Positions 25,157 to 33,661 of a stretch of 53,846 nt of DNA are shown in pieces. Position numbers and translations under genes: made by a program. The notes under the pieces are model-generated. The model saw only the letters and a list, made by a program, of their open reading frames with translations, did no database searches and was not told the origin of the DNA. The stretch comes from Pseudomonas lactucae (lineage in GTDB: Bacteria > Pseudomonadota > Gammaproteobacteria > Pseudomonadales > Pseudomonadaceae), in assembly GCF_016937615.1 (NCBI RefSeq), contig NZ_JAFHKI010000092.1, forward strand, positions 1-53,846, in the 5' to 3' direction. Position 1 is the first letter of the stretch; the number at the start of each line of letters is the position of its first letter.

Positions 25157-26881
25157 ATGAATAGATCTTCCGCGTTGCTCCTTGCTTTTGTCTTTCTCAG
25201 CGGCTGCCAGGCCATGGCCCCCGTGTCGCCGGACGGTACGCCGCCGGTAGAAGACAGCACCCCCGCCCCTGAAAAGCCCAAGGTTTACTCCTCGTTTACT
25301 GAAGAAACGGTGTTCAGCCTGCTGAGTGCGGAACTGGCTGGCCAGCGCAATCGCTTCGATATTGCGCTGGACAACTACGTGACCCAGGCCATCAACACCC
25401 AGGACCCGGGGATTTCCGAGCGGGCGTTTCGCATCGCCGAATACCTGGGCGCCGATCAGGCCGCGCTGGACACCTCGCTGATCTGGGCGAAGAACGCGCC
25501 GGACGATCTGGAAGCGCAGCGCGCGGCGGCCATTCAACTGGCGCGGGCCGGGCGTTACGACGACTCCATGGTTTATATGGAGAAGGTCCTGCAGGGCAAG
25601 GGCGACACGCATTTCGACTTCCTCGCGCTGTCGGCCGCCGACACCGACCAAGACACCCGCAACGGGCTGATGAAGAGTTTCGACCGCCTGCTGCAAAAGC
25701 ATCCGAAGAACAGCCAGCTGATTTTCGGCAAGGCACTGCTGCTGCAGCAGGATGACGAAGCCGAAGCAGCCTTGAAGCTGCTGGAGCAAAACCCTCCGGA
25801 CGAAGGCGAGATCGCACCGATCCTGCTGCGCGCGCGCCTGCTGCAGAACCTCAATCGCGGCAAGGAAGCCATTCCGCTGCTGGAAAAAAGCATCAAGAAG
25901 TACCCGGACGACAAGCGCCTGCGCCTGACTTATGCGCGCATGCTGGTCGAACAGGACCGCATGGAGGACGCCAAAGTGCAGTTCGCCAATCTGGTCCAGC
26001 AGTACCCGGACGACGACGAACTGCGTTACTCCCTGGCGCTGGTGTGCCTGGAAGCCAAGGCCTGGGACGAGGCCAAGGGTTACCTGCAAGAGCTGATCGA
26101 ACGCGAAAGCCATGTGGACTCGGCGCACCTGAACCTCGGCCGTATCGCCGAAGAGCGCAACGACCCGCAGGCCGCGCTGCTCGAATACGCTCAGGTCGGC
26201 CCCGGCAACGACTATCTGCCGGCCCAATTGCGCCAGGCCGATATCCTGATGAGCAACGGCCGCACCGACGAGGCCGAAAAACGCCTGGCCGCGGCCCGCG
26301 ACGCCGAGCCGGATTACGCAATCCAGTTGTACCTGATCCAGGCCGAAACCCTGTCGGCCAACAATCAGGGCGAGCGCGCCTGGAAACTGCTGCAGCAAGC
26401 CTTGCTGCAATTCCCCGACGATTTGAACCTGCTGTACACCCGCGCCATGCAGGCGGAAAAACGCAATGACCTGGCGCAGATGGAAAAAGACCTGCGCCTG
26501 ATCATCAAGCGCGACCCGGACAACGCCATGGCGCTCAATGCCTTGGGCTACACCCTGTCCGACCGCACCACGCGCTACGACGAAGCCAAGGTGCTGATCG
26601 AACAGGCGCACAAGCTCAACCCCGAAGACCCGGCCGTGCTCGACAGCCTGGGCTGGGTGAATTACCGCCTGGGTAACCTGGATGAAGCGGAACGCTTGCT
26701 GCGCCAGGCGCTGGAGCGTTTCCCCGACCAGGAAGTCGCCGCTCACCTGGGCGAAGTGCTGTGGGCCAATGGCAAGCAGCGCGAAGCACGCCAAATCTGG
26801 GAGAAGTTCCTCAAGGAACAACCCGAAAGCCCCATCCTGCGCGGCACCATCAAGCGCCTGACCGGTTCCGAGACTCTTTAA
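25157..26881 (+). CDS. Tetratricopeptide-repeat lipoprotein
   Basis: A 574-residue secreted lipoprotein: signal peptide with lipobox LSGC (lipidated Cys17), a Pro-rich linker, then many TPR-type helical repeats to the end (for example AMALNALGYTLSDRTTRYDEAKVLIEQAHKLNPEDPAVLDSLGWVNYRLGN). TPR arrays bind other proteins; the partner is unknown. It is fixed upstream of lolB in Pseudomonas, 4 bases apart, which suggests a part in outer-membrane lipoprotein biology, but that is inference. Confidence 0.9.
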   Translation: MNRSSALLLAFVFLSGCQAMAPVSPDGTPPVEDSTPAPEKPKVYSSFTEETVFSLLSAELAGQRNRFDIALDNYVTQAINTQDPGISERAFRIAEYLGADQAALDTSLIWAKNAPDDLEAQRAAAIQLARAGRYDDSMVYMEKVLQGKGDTHFDFLALSAADTDQDTRNGLMKSFDRLLQKHPKNSQLIFGKALLLQQDDEAEAALKLLEQNPPDEGEIAPILLRARLLQNLNRGKEAIPLLEKSIKKYPDDKRLRLTYARMLVEQDRMEDAKVQFANLVQQYPDDDELRYSLALVCLEAKAWDEAKGYLQELIERESHVDSAHLNLGRIAEERNDPQAALLEYAQVGPGNDYLPAQLRQADILMSNGRTDEAEKRLAAARDAEPDYAIQLYLIQAETLSANNQGERAWKLLQQALLQFPDDLNLLYTRAMQAEKRNDLAQMEKDLRLIIKRDPDNAMALNALGYTLSDRTTRYDEAKVLIEQAHKLNPEDPAVLDSLGWVNYRLGNLDEAERLLRQALERFPDQEVAAHLGEVLWANGKQREARQIWEKFLKEQPESPILRGTIKRLTGSETL

Positions 26882-26885
26882 GCTT

Positions 26886-27503
26886 ATGTTCTTTCGCCAC
26901 ATTGCAGTATTCAGCCTTATCGCCCTGCTCGCCGGTTGCGCGGGCATCGGCAGCCGTGAATCCGTTGAAGGCCAGGGCAACCCGGCGCAATGGAAGCAGC
27001 ACAAGGATCAACTCGCCAGCATCGACGGCTGGCAGATCGAAGGCAAAGTCGGGGTTCGCGCCCCCAAGGACTCCGGCAGCGGCACCTTGTTCTGGCTGCA
27101 ACGCCAGGACTACTACGATATTCGCTTATCGGGCCCGCTGGGCCGTGGCGCGGCCCGCCTGACCGGTCGCCCGGGGCAAGTCAGCCTGGAGGTGGCCAAT
27201 CAGGGCCGCTATGAAGCGACTTCGCCGGAAGCACTGCTGGAAGAACAGATCGGCTGGAAACTGCCCGTCTCGCACCTGGTGTGGTGGGTGCGCGGCCTGC
27301 CCGCGCCAGACAGCAAGAGTCGCCTGAGCCTCAATGGCGACAGCCGCCTGGCCACTCTGGAACAGGATGGCTGGCAGGTCGAATACCTCAGTTATGTGCA
27401 GCAAAGCGGTTATTGGCTGCCTGAGCGCATCAAATTGCATGGCACCGACCTGGACGTCACGCTGGTGATCAAGGACTGGCAACCGCGCAAGCTGGGGCAA
27501 TGA
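26886..27503 (+). CDS. lolB: Outer-membrane lipoprotein receptor LolB
   Basis: A 205-residue lipoprotein with lipobox LLAGC (Cys18). LolB takes lipoproteins from the periplasmic carrier LolA and inserts them in the outer membrane. The family pattern is clear: DGWQIEGKVGVR, LSGPLGRGAARLTG, PVSHLVWWVRGLPAP. It lies between the TPR lipoprotein gene and ispE, as usual. Full length. Confidence 0.95.
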   Translation: MFFRHIAVFSLIALLAGCAGIGSRESVEGQGNPAQWKQHKDQLASIDGWQIEGKVGVRAPKDSGSGTLFWLQRQDYYDIRLSGPLGRGAARLTGRPGQVSLEVANQGRYEATSPEALLEEQIGWKLPVSHLVWWVRGLPAPDSKSRLSLNGDSRLATLEQDGWQVEYLSYVQQSGYWLPERIKLHGTDLDVTLVIKDWQPRKLGQ

Positions 27504-27504
27504 C

Positions 27505-28355
27505 GTGAGCGTAGAAGCACTGACCCTGCCCTCCCCGGCCAAATTGAACCTGATGCTGCACATCCTCGGACGCCGTGAAGACGGCTACCACGAGTTGCAG
27601 ACGCTGTTTCAATTTCTCGACTATGGCGATGAGCTGACGTTCGCCGTGCGCGATGATGGCGTGATCCGGTTGCACACCGAATTCGCAGGCGTGCCCCACG
27701 ACAGCAATCTGATCGTGCGGGCAGCAAGAAAACTCCAGGAACAATCCGGCTGCCCGCTCGGCATCGACATCTGGATCGATAAAATCCTGCCCATGGGGGG
27801 CGGGATCGGTGGTGGCAGTTCGAATGCCGCGACCACATTGCTGGGCTTGAATCACTTGTGGCAACTGGCCTGGGACCAGGATCGCCTGGCCGCGCTGGGC
27901 CTTACCCTGGGCGCGACGTCCCGGTTTTCGTGCACGGACACGCGGCTTTTGCCGAGGGCGTCGGGGAGAAACTGTCCCCGGAATTCCCCGAAGAGCCGTG
28001 GTATGTCGTGCTTGTCCCGCAAGTATCTGTAAGTACAGCAGAAATTTTTTCAGATCCGTTGTTGACACGTAACTCTTCTCCCATTAAAGTGCGCCCCGTT
28101 CCCAAGGGAAACAGTCGAAATGACTGCTTACCGGTTGTAGCAAGGCGTTATCCAGAAGTACGTAACGCTTTGAATTTGTTAGGTAAATTTACCGAAGCAA
28201 AATTAACCGGAACTGGAAGTTGTGTGTTTGGGGGCTTCCCAAGCAAAGCTGAAGCTGATAAAGTCTCGGCCCTTCTTACAGAGACCCTTACAGGGTTTGT
28301 AGCAAAGGGAAGCAACGTTTCGATGTTGCATCGCAAGCTGCAAAGTCTGCTCTAA
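27505..28355 (+). pseudogene. ispE: 4-diphosphocytidyl-2-C-methyl-D-erythritol kinase (IspE), one-base frameshift
   Basis: A GHMP kinase of the MEP isoprenoid pathway. The N-terminal part has SPAKLNLMLHILGRREDGYHE and the ATP motif PMGGGIGGGSSNAA (96-109). The C-terminal part (VFVHGHAAFAEGVGEKL...LTGTGSCVFGGFP) is in another frame. One missing G at about 27915 (GCGGACGTC to GCGACGTC) restores LGADVPVFVHGH and a 283-residue enzyme. The gene is essential in bacteria using this pathway, so an error is likely. It starts at GTG 27505, just after lolB. The last 340 bases are clearly AT-richer than the rest. Confidence 0.92.
28062..28090 (+). promoter_or_regulatory. Putative intragenic promoter for tRNA-Gln and prs
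   Basis: A perfect -35 TTGACA (28062-28067), spacer 17, -10 TAAAGT (28085-28090), inside the coding sequence of ispE about 300 bases before tRNA-Gln. This would let the tRNA and prs be transcribed apart from the lolB-ispE genes. Confidence 0.5.
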
Positions 28356-28392
28356 AAGGAATCGAGTACTGGGTACTCGTTGCAACAGATAC

Positions 28393-28467
28393 AGGGGCGT
28401 CGCCAAGCGGTAAGGCAGCAGGTTTTGATCCTGCCATGCGTTGGTTCGAATCCAGCCGCCCCTGCCA
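28393..28467 (+). tRNA. tRNA-Gln (anticodon TTG)
   Basis: A 75-base cloverleaf with acceptor arms AGGGGCG/CGCCCCT, D-arm GCCAAGCGGTAAGGC, anticodon loop TTTTGAT inside the stem GCAGG/CCTGC, T-arm GGTTCGAATCC and encoded GCCA end. It lies between ispE and prs, the usual place in Pseudomonas. Confidence 0.96.
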
Positions 28468-28512
28468 TTTTCTCTACTCATCCAGGTTACCCTCAGCCTC
28501 TAGGTACTGCGC

Positions 28513-29454
28513 GTGTCCAAGATGATGGTCTTTACGGGGAACGCCAACCCCGATCTGGCTCGACGTGTCGTACGTCAGCTGCATATCCCTCTCGGTGACA
28601 TCTCTGTCGGTAAATTTTCCGATGGCGAAATTACAGCCGAGATCAATGAAAACGTTCGCGGTAAAGACGTCTTCATTATTCAGCCGACCTGCGCTCCGAC
28701 CAACGATAACCTGATGGAACTCGTCGTGATGGCTGATGCCTTCCGCCGCTCCTCAGCGACTCGAATCACAGCTGTAATCCCTTACTTTGGTTATGCCCGT
28801 CAGGATCGCCGTCCGCGTTCCGCACGTGTAGCTATCAGCGCGAAAGTCGTGGCTGACATGCTCACCGTGGTAGGCATCGACCGTGTTCTCACGGTTGACC
28901 TGCACGCTGACCAGATCCAGGGGTTCTTCGATATTCCGGTAGATAACATCTACGGCTCCCCCGTATTGGTGGATGACATCGAAGATCAGCGCTTTGAAAA
29001 CCTGATGATCGTGTCCCCGGACATTGGTGGCGTCGTGCGTGCACGGGCCGTTGCCAAATCCCTGGGCGTGGATCTCGGGATCATCGACAAACGCCGCGAG
29101 AAAGCCAATCACTCTGAAGTGATGCATATCATCGGTGATGTCGAAGGGCGTACCTGTATTCTGGTTGATGACATGGTCGACACCGCCGGCACCCTGTGCC
29201 ACGCGGCTAAAGCCTTGAAAGAGCACGGTGCGGCTAAAGTCTTCGCCTACTGCACACACCCTGTGCTGTCGGGCCGAGCGATCGAGAACATCGAGAATTC
29301 CGTGCTGGACGAACTGGTGGTGACTAACACCATCCCGTTGTCCGCCGCCGCTCAAGCCTGTGCGCGTATCCGTCAACTGGATATCGCACCGGTCGTTGCC
29401 GAGGCGGTTCGCCGTATCAGCAATGAAGAATCGATCAGCGCGATGTTCCGTTAA
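28513..29454 (+). CDS. prs: Ribose-phosphate pyrophosphokinase (PRPP synthase)
   Basis: A 313-residue class I PRPP synthase making PRPP from ribose-5-phosphate and ATP for nucleotide, histidine and tryptophan synthesis. The ATP region RQDRRPRSARVAISAK and the PRPP-binding loop DDMVDTAGTL (219-228) are present. The start is GTG at 28513 (MSKMMVFTG). It is 45 bases after tRNA-Gln and ends before a strong terminator. Confidence 0.97.
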   Translation: MSKMMVFTGNANPDLARRVVRQLHIPLGDISVGKFSDGEITAEINENVRGKDVFIIQPTCAPTNDNLMELVVMADAFRRSSATRITAVIPYFGYARQDRRPRSARVAISAKVVADMLTVVGIDRVLTVDLHADQIQGFFDIPVDNIYGSPVLVDDIEDQRFENLMIVSPDIGGVVRARAVAKSLGVDLGIIDKRREKANHSEVMHIIGDVEGRTCILVDDMVDTAGTLCHAAKALKEHGAAKVFAYCTHPVLSGRAIENIENSVLDELVVTNTIPLSAAAQACARIRQLDIAPVVAEAVRRISNEESISAMFR

Positions 29455-29486
29455 GGGTCAAACCTTAGCGACATCAACCTGACGAA

Positions 29487-29527
29487 AAGCGCCTCGCCCC
29501 AGCACTCTGTTGGGGCGGGGCTTTTTT
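29487..29527 (+). terminator. Rho-independent terminator of prs
   Basis: GCCTCGCCCCA pairs with TTGGGGCGGGGC around an 8-base loop, followed by TTTTTT. It stands between prs and rplY. Confidence 0.92.
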
Positions 29528-29592
29528 GCCCATATCGCCTTTAGCGCTGGTCGCAAACGCTGGGGCGAATGTGGTTAATTTGGAGATACAAC

Positions 29593-30192
29593 ATGAACAA
29601 TTTTACTTTGAATGCTGAACTGCGTTCCGACCTGGGGAAAGGTGCGAGCCGCCGCCTGCGTCGTCTCGCAAGCCTGGTTCCAGCTGTAGTTTACGGTGGC
29701 GAAAAAGCCCCTGAATCCATCAGCATGCTGGCCAAAGAAGTTGCCAAACTGCTCGAAAACGATGCTGCCTACAGCCACGTTATCGAACTGAACGTTGGCG
29801 GCACCAAGCAGAACGTCATCATCAAGGCACTGCAACGTCACCCGTCCAAAGGTCACGTACTGCACGCTGACTTCGTACGCGTCGTAGCAGGTCAGAAACT
29901 GACCGCTATCGTTCCAGTACACTTTGTGGGTGAAGAAGCTCCGGTCAAGAAAGGCGGCGAGATCTCTCACGTCCTGAACGAAATCGAAGTGACCTGCCTG
30001 CCGAAAGATCTGCCTGAGTTCATCGAAGTCGACCTGTCGGCTCTGGAAATCGGCGCAATCGTTCACCTGTCCGACCTCAAAGCCCCTAAAGGCGTTGAGT
30101 TCGTTGCACTGGCTCACGGTGACGACAAAGCTGTTGCAAACGTACACGCTCCACGCGTTGCACCAGAAGCTGAAGAAGGCGCTGCAGAGTAA
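29593..30192 (+). CDS. rplY: 50S ribosomal protein L25 (CTC/TL5 form)
   Basis: A 199-residue protein of the long L25 type: an N-terminal 5S-rRNA-binding domain (about 1-95) and the C-terminal CTC domain (PEFIEVDLSALEIGAIVHLSDLKAPKGVE). The start at 29593 has GGAG about 9 bases upstream; a longer reading from 29569 is rejected. Codon use is strongly biased, as expected for a highly expressed gene. Confidence 0.97.
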   Translation: MNNFTLNAELRSDLGKGASRRLRRLASLVPAVVYGGEKAPESISMLAKEVAKLLENDAAYSHVIELNVGGTKQNVIIKALQRHPSKGHVLHADFVRVVAGQKLTAIVPVHFVGEEAPVKKGGEISHVLNEIEVTCLPKDLPEFIEVDLSALEIGAIVHLSDLKAPKGVEFVALAHGDDKAVANVHAPRVAPEAEEGAAE

Positions 30193-30358
30193 TTCACTCT
30201 GTTTTGCCGGAGCTTGAGGCAACATCGCGGACCGGAACGTAGCGAGAAAGCGGGCGACAACGCGAAGTTTATCTCTGGATAAGTGAGCTCCTGTCACCCA
30301 CTTTCGCCGCACCCAGGTCGGCGATGTTATCCACAACTCCAAAGGAAGGGCCCCTGTC

Positions 30359-30943
30359 GTGACTGCCATTAAACTGATCGTTGGCCTGGGAAATCCAGGC
30401 GCCGAATACGAACAGACCCGGCATAACGCGGGGGCCCTTTTTGTTGAGCGTATCGCCCACGCACAAGGCGTGAACCTTGTGGCCGATCGCAAGTATTTTG
30501 GCCTGACCGGGCGCTTCTCGCACCAGGGTCAGGATGTTCGTCTGCTGATTCCCACCACCTACATGAACCGCAGTGGCCAGGCTGTCGCGGCGCTTGCGGG
30601 CTTCTTCCGGATCAAACCCGAAGAAATCCTGGTGGCCCATGACGAACTGGACCTGCCACCCGGCGTTGCCAAGCTCAAGCTGGGCGGCGGGCACGGTGGG
30701 CACAACGGCCTGCGCGACATCATCGCGCAGTTGGGTAATCAGAATAATTTCTACCGCCTGCGGCTCGGCATTGGCCACCCAGGCGTTGCCAGTATGGTTT
30801 CAAATTTCGTCCTGGGTCGTGCGCCACGCGCCGAACAGGAAAAACTCGATGCCAGCATCGACTTTGCCCTCGGCGTGCTGCCGGATATCTTCGCCGGTGA
30901 ATGGAACCGTGCGATGAAAAACCTGCACAGCCAGAAGGCCTGA
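30359..30943 (+). CDS. pth: Peptidyl-tRNA hydrolase
   Basis: A 194-residue enzyme that recycles tRNA from peptidyl-tRNAs lost by the ribosome. The active-site histidine is His22 in GNPGAEYEQTRHNAG, and the aspartate lies in VAHDELDLPPG. The start is GTG at 30359 with AAGGAAGG upstream. The 166 bases between rplY and pth hold no gene. Confidence 0.97.
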   Translation: MTAIKLIVGLGNPGAEYEQTRHNAGALFVERIAHAQGVNLVADRKYFGLTGRFSHQGQDVRLLIPTTYMNRSGQAVAALAGFFRIKPEEILVAHDELDLPPGVAKLKLGGGHGGHNGLRDIIAQLGNQNNFYRLRLGIGHPGVASMVSNFVLGRAPRAEQEKLDASIDFALGVLPDIFAGEWNRAMKNLHSQKA

Positions 30944-30964
30944 CTCTTACCGAGGGGAAACACC

Positions 30965-32065
30965 ATGGGATTCAATTGCGGCATCGTCGGCCTGCCCAAC
31001 GTCGGCAAATCCACCTTGTTCAACGCTTTGACCAAGTCCGGTATTGCGGCGGAGAACTTCCCCTTCTGCACCATCGAACCCAACAGCGGTATCGTGCCGA
31101 TGCCGGACCCGCGCCTTGACGCGCTGGCGGTCATCGTCAATCCCAAGCGCATCCTGCCGACCACCATGGAATTCGTCGACATCGCCGGCCTGGTGGCCGG
31201 GGCATCGAAAGGTGAAGGCCTGGGCAACAAATTCCTGGCCAACATCCGCGAAACCGATGCCATCGCCCACGTGGTCCGCTGCTTTGAAGACGAGAACGTG
31301 ATCCACGTCTCCAACAGCGTCGATCCGAAACGCGACATCGAAATCATCGACCTTGAACTGATCTTCGCCGACCTCGACAGCTGCGAAAAACAACTGCAGA
31401 AAGTCGCGCGCAACGCCAAGGGCGGTGACAAGGATGCAGTGGTCCAAAAGGGCCTGCTGGAGCAGTTGATCGCTCACTTCACCGAAGGCAAGCCTGCGCG
31501 CAGCTTGATGAAGAACATGGGCACTGATGAGAAGGCCGTGATCAAAGGTTTCCACCTGCTGACCACCAAGCCGGTAATGTACATCGCCAACGTCGCTGAA
31601 GACGGCTTTGAGAACAACCCACTGTTGGATGTGGTCAAGGCCATCGCCGACGAAGAAGGCGCCATCGTGGTTCCGGTGTGCAACAAGATCGAAGCGGAAA
31701 TCGCCGAACTCGATGACGGCGAAGAGAAAGACATGTTCCTCGAGGCCCTGGGCCTGGAAGAACCTGGGCTGAACCGCGTGATCCGCGCCGGTTACGAAAT
31801 GCTCAACCTGCAGACCTACTTCACCGCCGGTGTCGAAGAAGTCCGCGCCTGGACCGTCAAGGTGGGTGCCACCGCACCGCAGGCTGCCGGTGTGATTCAC
31901 ACTGACTTCGAAAAGGGCTTTATCCGTGCCGAGGTGATTGCCTACAACGACTTTATCCAGTTCAAGGGTGAAGCAGGTGCCAAGGAAGCCGGTAAGTGGC
32001 GCTTGGAAGGTAAGGAATATATTGTTAAAGATGGCGATGTGATGCATTTCCGCTTTAACGTCTAA
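30965..32065 (+). CDS. ychF: Redox/ribosome-associated ATPase YchF (OLA1 family)
   Basis: A 366-residue Obg-family P-loop protein: GLPNVGKS at 9-16, the altered base-specificity motif NKIE (in VCNKIEAE) that makes the family prefer ATP, and a C-terminal TGS domain (VGATAPQAAGVIHTDFEKGF). It binds ribosomes and is linked to oxidative-stress responses. It is 21 bases after pth and ends with a strong terminator that marks the left edge of the secretion cluster. Confidence 0.96.
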   Translation: MGFNCGIVGLPNVGKSTLFNALTKSGIAAENFPFCTIEPNSGIVPMPDPRLDALAVIVNPKRILPTTMEFVDIAGLVAGASKGEGLGNKFLANIRETDAIAHVVRCFEDENVIHVSNSVDPKRDIEIIDLELIFADLDSCEKQLQKVARNAKGGDKDAVVQKGLLEQLIAHFTEGKPARSLMKNMGTDEKAVIKGFHLLTTKPVMYIANVAEDGFENNPLLDVVKAIADEEGAIVVPVCNKIEAEIAELDDGEEKDMFLEALGLEEPGLNRVIRAGYEMLNLQTYFTAGVEEVRAWTVKVGATAPQAAGVIHTDFEKGFIRAEVIAYNDFIQFKGEAGAKEAGKWRLEGKEYIVKDGDVMHFRFNV

Positions 32066-32092
32066 GCTTTATTGACGGTCTCGTTCGCAAAC

Positions 32093-32122
32093 AAAAAGCC
32101 GATGCTCTGCATCGGCTTTTTT
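32093..32122. terminator. Rho-independent terminator of ychF
   Basis: AAAAAGCCGATGC and GCATCGGCTTTTTT pair perfectly around a 3-base loop, with an A-run on the left and a T-run on the right, so it can stop transcription from either side. Confidence 0.93.
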
Positions 32123-32380
32123 GTGGCTGAAGGTTTTACAGTGCGTCGCTGCCTAATGCAGTAACGTCCATATAAAGACTAAAAAATTAAGCACTTTCCT
32201 ACATAAAAAAGTACAACCACAATAAAAACCCTATTAAGGTTCTCACTCACACACCCCACTCACTTTTCGTACAACACTCTTCAACTTTAGATATGCGATT
32301 CGCGATGACAAGAACTCAAAAATACGCTTTACTGCCTCTTCCTGAGTCCCGTAACCTCAAGCGATTATGGAACAGTAGCT
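32123..32380. other. AT-rich region between ychF and rspR, left edge of the secretion cluster
   Basis: About 258 bases without a gene. The segment 32161-32220 is only about 30 percent GC by count, far below the surrounding DNA. It should carry the rspR promoter, but I cannot choose one among the AT-rich hexamers, and I see no -24/-12 element or hrp box. I looked for a copy of the tRNA-Met 3' end as an attachment site and found none. Confidence 0.5.
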
Positions 32381-33325
32381 ATGTCGGCTTTTTATTCTCA
32401 TGAACACCAAACGGATATAGCAATCACTGAAGACCCTTATATTGAAGTAATGCTGAATACTACCGCCACACGAAATATTGACGTTCTGTTAATGGGCGAG
32501 ACCGGCACGGGCAAAGACACCCTGGCACAACGGATTCATCGGTTGTCGGGCCGGCGCGGGCACTTTGTCGCCGTAAACTGCGCCGCGATCCCCGACAGCC
32601 TCGCAGAAAGCCAACTTTTTGGTGTAAACAGTGGAGCTTACACCGGCGCCGTACAATCCCGGGCAGGCTTCATCGAAGCCGCGCACCTGGGCACGCTGTA
32701 CTTGGATGAAATCGACAGTATGCCCCTGACCCTGCAGGCCAAGCTGCTGCGGGTCCTGGAGTCCCGAGGCGTGGAGCGACTAGGCTCGACGCGCTTCATT
32801 CCCGTAGACATGCGTGTCATCGCCTCAGCCCAGCAATCGCTGCACGACATGGTCGAACAAGGCGCTTTCAGACGCGATCTTTACTTTCGCCTGAACGTCG
32901 TCAGCATTCATCTGCCCGCACTGCGCAACCGTCCTGAACGAATCATTCCCTTGTTCCTGAATATGGTTCGAGAGGAAGCCGAATACTTCAAGTGCACCTT
33001 CACACGCCCTTCCGGAGCGCTGATACAACAACTGCTTTGCCACCCCTGGATGGGTAACGTTCGCGAGCTACGCTCCACGGCCAAACGTTTCGCCCTGGGG
33101 ATTTCGCCGCTATCTTCCGCCTCGGTGACAACCCACCCCGACACCCAATTGAATTTGAAAACACGCCTTCAACAGTTTGAAAAAGCATTGATTGAGGAGT
33201 CATTGCGTCGTCACGCTCAATGCGTAGATGAAGCCGCAGAGGAATTGGGCATGGCCAAGAGAACGCTTTACTACCGAATGAAACAACTGAGCATACCTCT
33301 GGGTGCACTGCCACGAAAAAACTAA
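32381..33325 (+). CDS. rspR: Sigma-54 activator of the type III secretion genes (HrpR/HrpS-like, RspR)
   Basis: A 314-residue bacterial enhancer-binding protein with no receiver domain, like HrpR/HrpS. The AAA+ domain has Walker A GETGTGKD (39-46), the sigma-54 contact loop as GAYTGA (85-90) instead of GAFTGA, and Walker B LYLDE (106-110). A Fis-type helix-turn-helix lies at the C-terminus (EAAEELGMAKRTLYYRM). P. syringae needs the pair HrpR+HrpS; only one gene is present here. Its target is probably rspL, whose promoter has a TGCAA-N4-TTGCG element. It begins the cluster. Confidence 0.92.
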   Translation: MSAFYSHEHQTDIAITEDPYIEVMLNTTATRNIDVLLMGETGTGKDTLAQRIHRLSGRRGHFVAVNCAAIPDSLAESQLFGVNSGAYTGAVQSRAGFIEAAHLGTLYLDEIDSMPLTLQAKLLRVLESRGVERLGSTRFIPVDMRVIASAQQSLHDMVEQGAFRRDLYFRLNVVSIHLPALRNRPERIIPLFLNMVREEAEYFKCTFTRPSGALIQQLLCHPWMGNVRELRSTAKRFALGISPLSSASVTTHPDTQLNLKTRLQQFEKALIEESLRRHAQCVDEAAEELGMAKRTLYYRMKQLSIPLGALPRKN

Positions 33326-33349
33326 ATATCCAGATCGGCTACAAAACAT

Positions 33350-33378
33350 GGAACTCCATAGAGCGTCACGACCACACA
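33350..33378 (+). promoter_or_regulatory. hrp box (RspL-dependent promoter) of the rspA/B-rspE operon
   Basis: GGAACT (33350-33355), 16 bases, CCACACA (33372-33378). This fits the HrpL consensus GGAACC-N15/16-CCACNNA with one change. It lies 100 bases before the 58-codon ORF. Confidence 0.8.
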
Positions 33379-33477
33379 AACTACGAGCTTGGGCCTTTAG
33401 CGCAGGCCGTGCGTTTCGGTGTGCAACAAGGCATCCACCAGGCCAAAAAGTCAAAACTCTAATAACGGAGAGCCACT

Positions 33478-33654
33478 ATGTCCGGTCCAGTTAGCAACAG
33501 CCTATATACTCCACCACCCTACTACGGTGGTATCGGTGACAATAACGAAGACTTGAAGCAAGAGAGGAAGATGGAGGCTCGTAAGTCGCTGAAAGAAGGT
33601 ATCGAGGCCTTCAAGATCAGCGAACAGAAAAAAAACATCGACGCCATACGCTAA
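33478..33654 (+). CDS. Small 58-residue protein in the HrpA pilin position
   Basis: ATG at 33478 with a good ribosome site (AACGGAGAG) opens a 58-codon frame. The protein starts MSGPVSNSLYTPPPYYGG, a flexible Pro/Tyr/Gly-rich part. After it come about 38 charged residues that would form a helix (EDLKQERKMEARKSLKEG... ending KKNIDAIR). There is no signal peptide and no cysteine. It is the first gene after an hrp box and precedes rspB, the place of the Hrp pilin HrpA in P. syringae. Small size, helical C-terminus and position suggest a pilus or needle subunit, but I see no sequence match to HrpA. A secreted early substrate is the alternative. Confidence 0.7.
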   Translation: MSGPVSNSLYTPPPYYGGIGDNNEDLKQERKMEARKSLKEGIEAFKISEQKKNIDAIR

Positions 33655-33661
33655 GTGAAAA

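Noticed and set aside
25094..27004. A 636-codon minus-strand frame opposite the TPR lipoprotein gene
   Set aside because: Antisense shadow; the plus-strand protein has a lipobox and repeats and explains the region.
32066..32380. Search for a tRNA-Met fragment as an attL site of the secretion cluster
   Set aside because: No copy of the tRNA 3' end or other convincing direct repeat was found, and no integrase gene is present.
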